From: Branchiostoma floridae
Lineage: Eukaryota; Chordata; Leptocardii; Amphioxiformes; Branchiostomatidae
NCBI RefSeq assembly: GCF_000003815.2
Contig: NC_049990.1
Coordinates: 1,386,539 to 1,416,887, forward strand
Length of the DNA stretch: 30,349 nt
Reading direction: 5' to 3'
Shown: positions 26,870 to 30,349 of the stretch, in pieces
Layout of the letters: the number at the start of each line of letters is the position of its first letter
Position numbering within the stretch: the first letter of the stretch is position 1
Position numbers and translations under genes: made by a program
The notes under the pieces: model-generated
What the model saw: the letters and a program-made list of their open reading frames with translations, nothing else
Databases searched by the model: none
What the model was told of the DNA's origin: nothing

Positions 26870-27110
26870 ACCTGGGCCTAGATACTGTTAAAGGAGAGCC
26901 ACACCTCGAGCACGTTAAAGAACCCGCGTGCATCACACTCATCGAAAAGAGTAGGAGTCCTTCCCGGTGTGAGTGGTTCAACCCTACATGCCTATGGCCG
27001 CACCTGGGGCTATTACTTGCTGTCGTATTTAGGTCACCTGAGTTAGCGCCGAATGGCAGCTCGCTCCAGACACTTGCGATTTAGCCCCGCCAATTGTAAG
27101 CTCCTCGCAA
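26870..27110. repeat. Dispersed SINE-like repeat, copy B
   Basis: Shares ordered blocks with copy A: GAGCCACACCTCGAGCACG, TTAAAGAACCC, AAAGAGTAGG, GGCCGCACCTGGGGC and CTTGCGATTTAGCC. Better preserved than copy A in the middle part. Confidence 0.6.
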
Positions 27111-28512
27111 TTCAGCAGCCAAGAGAGAGTAGTCAGCCCACCCAATAACAAGTCAAGTCTGTTATTTGTCCCATTTGTGTTACCTGTAATTAGCCCTCAG
27201 GCAAGAATTTGCAATAAACAGCTATATTACACAAAATGTAGCATTGCAATATATCATCTAGTCTCCAGGCAGACATGTTAGCTGAATAAAAAAGGAGAAG
27301 ATTTTGGCCAAATAGGGACAAGCAAGTTACTATGGGTTTTCAGTCAGTCTTTTGCAGTAAAGCCGAACAGTTCACTACTAGACTTTTATTCCTAACTTTC
27401 GCCAAATTCCTGTTGCTATTCGGCCAGGCGGGAGTCTGGTAGAGACTATATATCATCAGTATTTTTGTCTGTAGAACTTTAAACAAAAGTCCCAATTAAG
27501 ACGTTATGTATGGGCAAATAGGGGAAGACTGCATCTCTGATTGGCCTGTTAAATAACGCAGTAGTACTAGTGAACAGCTAAGCAGGTGTTACTGGTGGGG
27601 TCACAGAAGGGGCGAGAAGAGAAATAGCGGCGGTCTGCGCTCAGTGATCCGGTTACAGTCGGATTAATAATGTATCAGTGGGTCTGAGAAGGGAGGAACT
27701 TTGAACATTTGTTATCACCTGACAACTGTCCCTTTCTTATAATACGATTAATTTAATCCTTTACATTAATTGCTTTTGCAAAGAAATTGCTTGTAATTTG
27801 TCTGTGGGCAGCATAACTCAATAACTCGAAAGGTTGTGGATGGAATTTTATATGTAGTTTAAAGCTGGTGCGTTACGCCGAACGGCGATTATACCGGCTA
27901 TAAAGATACAGATACAGATACAGCATGAGTGTAGGGATCGGAAAGAAGAAGATCAAGTTGGATTATGGCCTTCCTAGCGGTATTCTACGGTACTGCAGTA
28001 GAACTTTCGTTGTAATTACCGGGATGGCATATATAAAAAGAATGTCATTCGAACTACGGAGCTTGCGATTAAAAATCTTTCCTCTGTCAAAAAACTTTTA
28101 CATTTTCATGAGAAATAAACGTAAGGCGATGATTTTGGTTGGATTTCAATGGTTTGGATGAAAAAAGCAATACAAGAAAAGATTATCAATATTACATAAA
28201 CATGCGTATATATCCTGCATCTGCTGTGATATTATACGACAATTAGCAATTCTGAAGCAACTGGATATGATCTTAGAAGCGGTCAGACGTTTCCGACAAT
28301 ATCCGTTATCTTTCGCCATTAACATTGAAGAGATCTTGTTGAAGAGCAAGTTATATTATCCTAACTATTAATAGATATACAAAGATGAAGACAATTTTGC
28401 AAGTATCATAGGAGACAAAGGTAAGAAAAGTTAAGGTGAAATTTATGCAAATGAGATAAAACATTGATATTACCCATAGGAAAATTAAGAAAAGATATTT
28501 CATCGTATGAAG
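27111..28512. other. Intergenic, nothing recognised
   Basis: Short frames at 27925-28161 (plus) and 28146-28627 (minus) have no family resemblance. A short GATACA microsatellite occurs at 27905-27922. Confidence 0.5.
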
Positions 28513-28721
28513 TACTGTAAATGCATTTAAGTTCGCGGGGATTAAATTTCGCGGTAGCGGGAAAAGGATTATTCGCGGTGGTTTTAAGTTCGCGGTAGCA
28601 CCATGCACTGAAGTCGGTTACTGCCATGTAAAAATGTTGGCGGTGGTTTAAGATGGCGGTAAATTTTCAACGCGAAAACTATGATCATAAGACCACCGCG
28701 GATTTTCTGCATTTACAGTAT
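28513..28721. mobile_element. MITE with TIR TACTGTAAATGCA
   Basis: TACTGTAAATGCA at the left is perfectly inverted as TGCATTTACAGTA at the right. TTAAGTTCGCGG, TTTCGCGGTAGCGG and TTCGCGGTGG motifs on the left face CCACCGCGG on the right. The 209 bp are non-coding. A TA duplication is possible because TA forms the TIR edges. Confidence 0.82.
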
Positions 28722-28744
28722 AGTCGTTACAGAATCACACCCCT

Positions 28745-28890
28745 TGTACTATCCCAAATGTGCTCTATCCCAAAAGCGCTTTTAGGATAGAAGCACTTCT
28801 GGGATAAGCCTGCATCCTAAATGTGCTTCTATTCTAAAAGCGCCCTAAGTCAGAGCGCATCCTGGATATCCCAGACGCGCTTCTTTGTCG
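28745..28890. repeat. Palindrome cluster A
   Basis: Contains a 22-bp dyad at 28767-28788 with core AAGCGCTT and arms ATCCCA/TAGGAT, plus related half-sites (CTATCCCAAATGTGCT, AGAAGCACTTCTGGGAT, GGATATCC). The same modules build cluster B at 29529-29850. Confidence 0.85.
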
Positions 28891-28892
28891 CC

Positions 28893-28911
28893 GTCAATCA
28901 TGGTGATTGAC
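28893..28911. repeat. Perfect 8-bp-arm hairpin
   Basis: GTCAATCA and TGATTGAC flank TGG. It directly follows cluster A. Confidence 0.8.
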
Positions 28912-28931
28912 AGGACCGCAAGCGGTGATTG

Positions 28932-28958
28932 TTTCCATATTTGGTTCGACCTCGCGAC
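28932..28958. repeat. 27-bp direct repeat, copy 1
   Basis: Begins TTTCCATATTT and ends GTTCGACCTCGCGAC. It recurs at 30035-30061 with one mismatch, in the same orientation and again downstream of a palindrome cluster. Confidence 0.9.
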
Positions 28959-29528
28959 CGTCTACTTACGATAATTGCGCTGAATGCTGGCTGATGTGCG
29001 AATTCCACCATTTAGAGTCATTTATTCAAGACATCTTGTTTCTGAAATAAAAGCATGGAGGGACTGAATGTGATGATATATATCTGCAACAGTCTTTTTC
29101 GTTAGTTATGAAATTTCTCAAAGCCCTGTCGTACTGTATAGTAGCTTTTATTTCTCCTTCATGGATATGAAAAGATGACAAGTCTTCTAATGGAAGTTAT
29201 CTTTATTGCAAGTTAATGCACAGAGGTAATTATACACTGCTGAATACAATATGTATACAGTGTACACAGATAATGGGACATTTATCAAACCTAATTCCAT
29301 GCAGATTAAACACTATTTTGTCCTTTTGATTCTCACTATATGATTTTCATCAATCTAATTGTGCATGGAAGACACAGAAAGCAATTCTCAATAGTTCATA
29401 CCAAGATGTACTACAAAATGTACCATGTAAAATGTATTACAAAATGTACCATAATAAAACATGATGACAGTCAGTGAAAACGTCCAGCTGCTTATTGATC
29501 AATTCCCCAAGCCATTCAGTTCCCAGGT
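28959..29528. other. Spacer between palindrome clusters
   Basis: Non-coding. The minus strand of 29195-29225 reads TTGCAATAAAGATAAC, reminiscent of the putative LINE end at 25150, and the plus strand near 29410-29455 repeats CAAAATGTACCAT. No gene. Confidence 0.4.
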
Positions 29529-29850
29529 TGTATTCTATCGCAAAAGTGCTTCTGGGATAGAAGCAGATGTTCGTCTAACAAGAAAAGTATTTTGTCGTCT
29601 ATCCTAAAAAGCGCTTCTGGGATAAAATGTGCTTTATCCCAAAAGCGCTTCTGGGATATCCAGAATACGTCGCAAGCGAAGGAGCGCATTCTGGATATCC
29701 TAGAAGCGCTTTTGGGATAGAAGCACATTTGGGATAGATCTGCATCCAAAATCTGCGTCTATCCTAAAAGCGCTTCTAGGATATCCAGAACACGTCGCAA
29801 GCGAAGAAGCGCATTCAGGATATCCTGAATGCGCTCCTGTCGAAGGCGGC
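29529..29850. repeat. Palindrome cluster B (nested foldback)
   Basis: Four 22-23-bp dyads centred on AAGCGCTT start at 29601, 29636, 29697 and 29761. Two of them sit inside a larger inverted repeat: 29625-29666 pairs with 29688-29730 around a 21-nt loop, with 30 of 31 matches in the inner part. GGATATCC dyads alternate with the AAGCGCTT dyads. Arm variants include ATCCCA/TGGGAT and ATCCTA/TAGGAT, that is, paired changes. An open minus-strand frame across it is a by-product of the repeat. Confidence 0.92.
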
Positions 29851-30034
29851 CGACATCTGTCTTCTCCTGTGCAGGTTGACTTTGTTAATGGTTTGCTGAA
29901 TGTCAGCTTCTGCTGGTTTTGTTTCGAACTATCGAACCGGAGATAGCGATACTACCTCGGTGTGTTGGGTCTATGCAGTCAACACGTCACGAGAAAATGG
30001 CAGCGGTCACTTCTGGCGATTGTTTACACCACAG

Positions 30035-30061
30035 TTTCCATATTTAGTTCGACCTCGCGAC
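30035..30061. repeat. 27-bp direct repeat, copy 2
   Basis: Matches 28932-28958 at 26 of 27 positions, so palindrome cluster plus this flank form a larger dispersed or duplicated unit. Confidence 0.9.
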
Positions 30062-30235
30062 ACTGGTCGTAATCTACGTGATGGAAATACGCAGTTTATA
30101 AAGCAAGCGCTGAACCTAAATTTTACGTGATTATGTGAGGGTTAGATCGGGCCACGGAGTCCCCAAAAATGATTTGTTTTTTGCAAACTACGTTGATTTG
30201 GTGTAAGTATATGCGATCTTCTATCACAATCAAAC

Positions 30236-30271
30236 CCGGAAGTGACCGCGTGGGAGAACAAAGATGGCGGC
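30236..30271 (+). promoter_or_regulatory. Candidate TATA-less promoter (ETS + YY1 sites)
   Basis: CCGGAAGTG (30236-30244) is a consensus ETS/GABP site and AAGATGGCGGC (30261-30271) a consensus YY1 site, 16 bp apart in a CpG-containing stretch. In animals this pair marks start sites of housekeeping genes, with the YY1 motif often overlapping the first codons. Any gene would extend beyond the window. Confidence 0.4.
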
Positions 30272-30349
30272 CTCAGGTTGACTACCAAAAATCACATACA
30301 AGATAGTCTTCACCTCAAGAGACACTAAGCTCCTCCCACAAGCCGCACG

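Noticed and set aside
29516-29749. 77-codon minus-strand frame
   Set aside because: Generated by the palindromic repeat modules; its residues repeat with the modules.

Overview
This is animal nuclear DNA with one clearly supported protein gene: a plus-strand bestrophin (calcium-activated anion channel) split into seven coding exons between 10529 and 22466. The spliced reading frame is 2259 nt (752 residues plus stop). Every internal join keeps frame and has GT/AG ends. The channel domain reads like vertebrate BEST1, but the 5' coding part is fused into a single exon. This, with the very repeat-rich introns, MITEs and CR1/L2-like retroelement tail, suggests an invertebrate deuterostome. Amphioxus (Branchiostoma) is my best guess; that is inference, not proof.

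Layout. 1-240 is homopolymer-rich and looks like poor assembly. 400-712 is a CATC microsatellite. 1.7-10.3 kb is intergenic or upstream sequence. It holds foldback and hAT-like MITEs, one TA-flanked MITE, minisatellites of about 38 and 49 bp, a 178-bp tandem duplication with an unidentified ORF, and a roughly 200-bp tandem array. 10333-10528 is a probable 5' UTR exon with a 29-codon uORF. 10529-22466 is the bestrophin gene; its 5.85-kb intron 5 holds a truncated LINE, a retrocopy with a 15-bp target duplication and several tandem repeats. 22467 to about 23.3 kb is probable 3' UTR. 23.7-30.3 kb is intergenic, with more hAT-like, SINE-like and MITE copies, two clusters of nested palindromes (28.7 and 29.5 kb), and a promoter-like ETS/YY1 pair at the right edge. 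There are two 100-N gaps (2331-2430, 17001-17100).

Most unusual signals. (1) Each internal coding exon (2 to 6) has one or more partial copies in a neighbouring intron, and the better-preserved copies differ from the exon almost only at synonymous sites. (2) The foldback modules at 28745-28890 and 29529-29850 are built from repeated 22-bp dyads inside a larger inverted repeat with arms of about 42 nt. I see no prokaryotic defence system, CRISPR array, rRNA or convincing tRNA gene.
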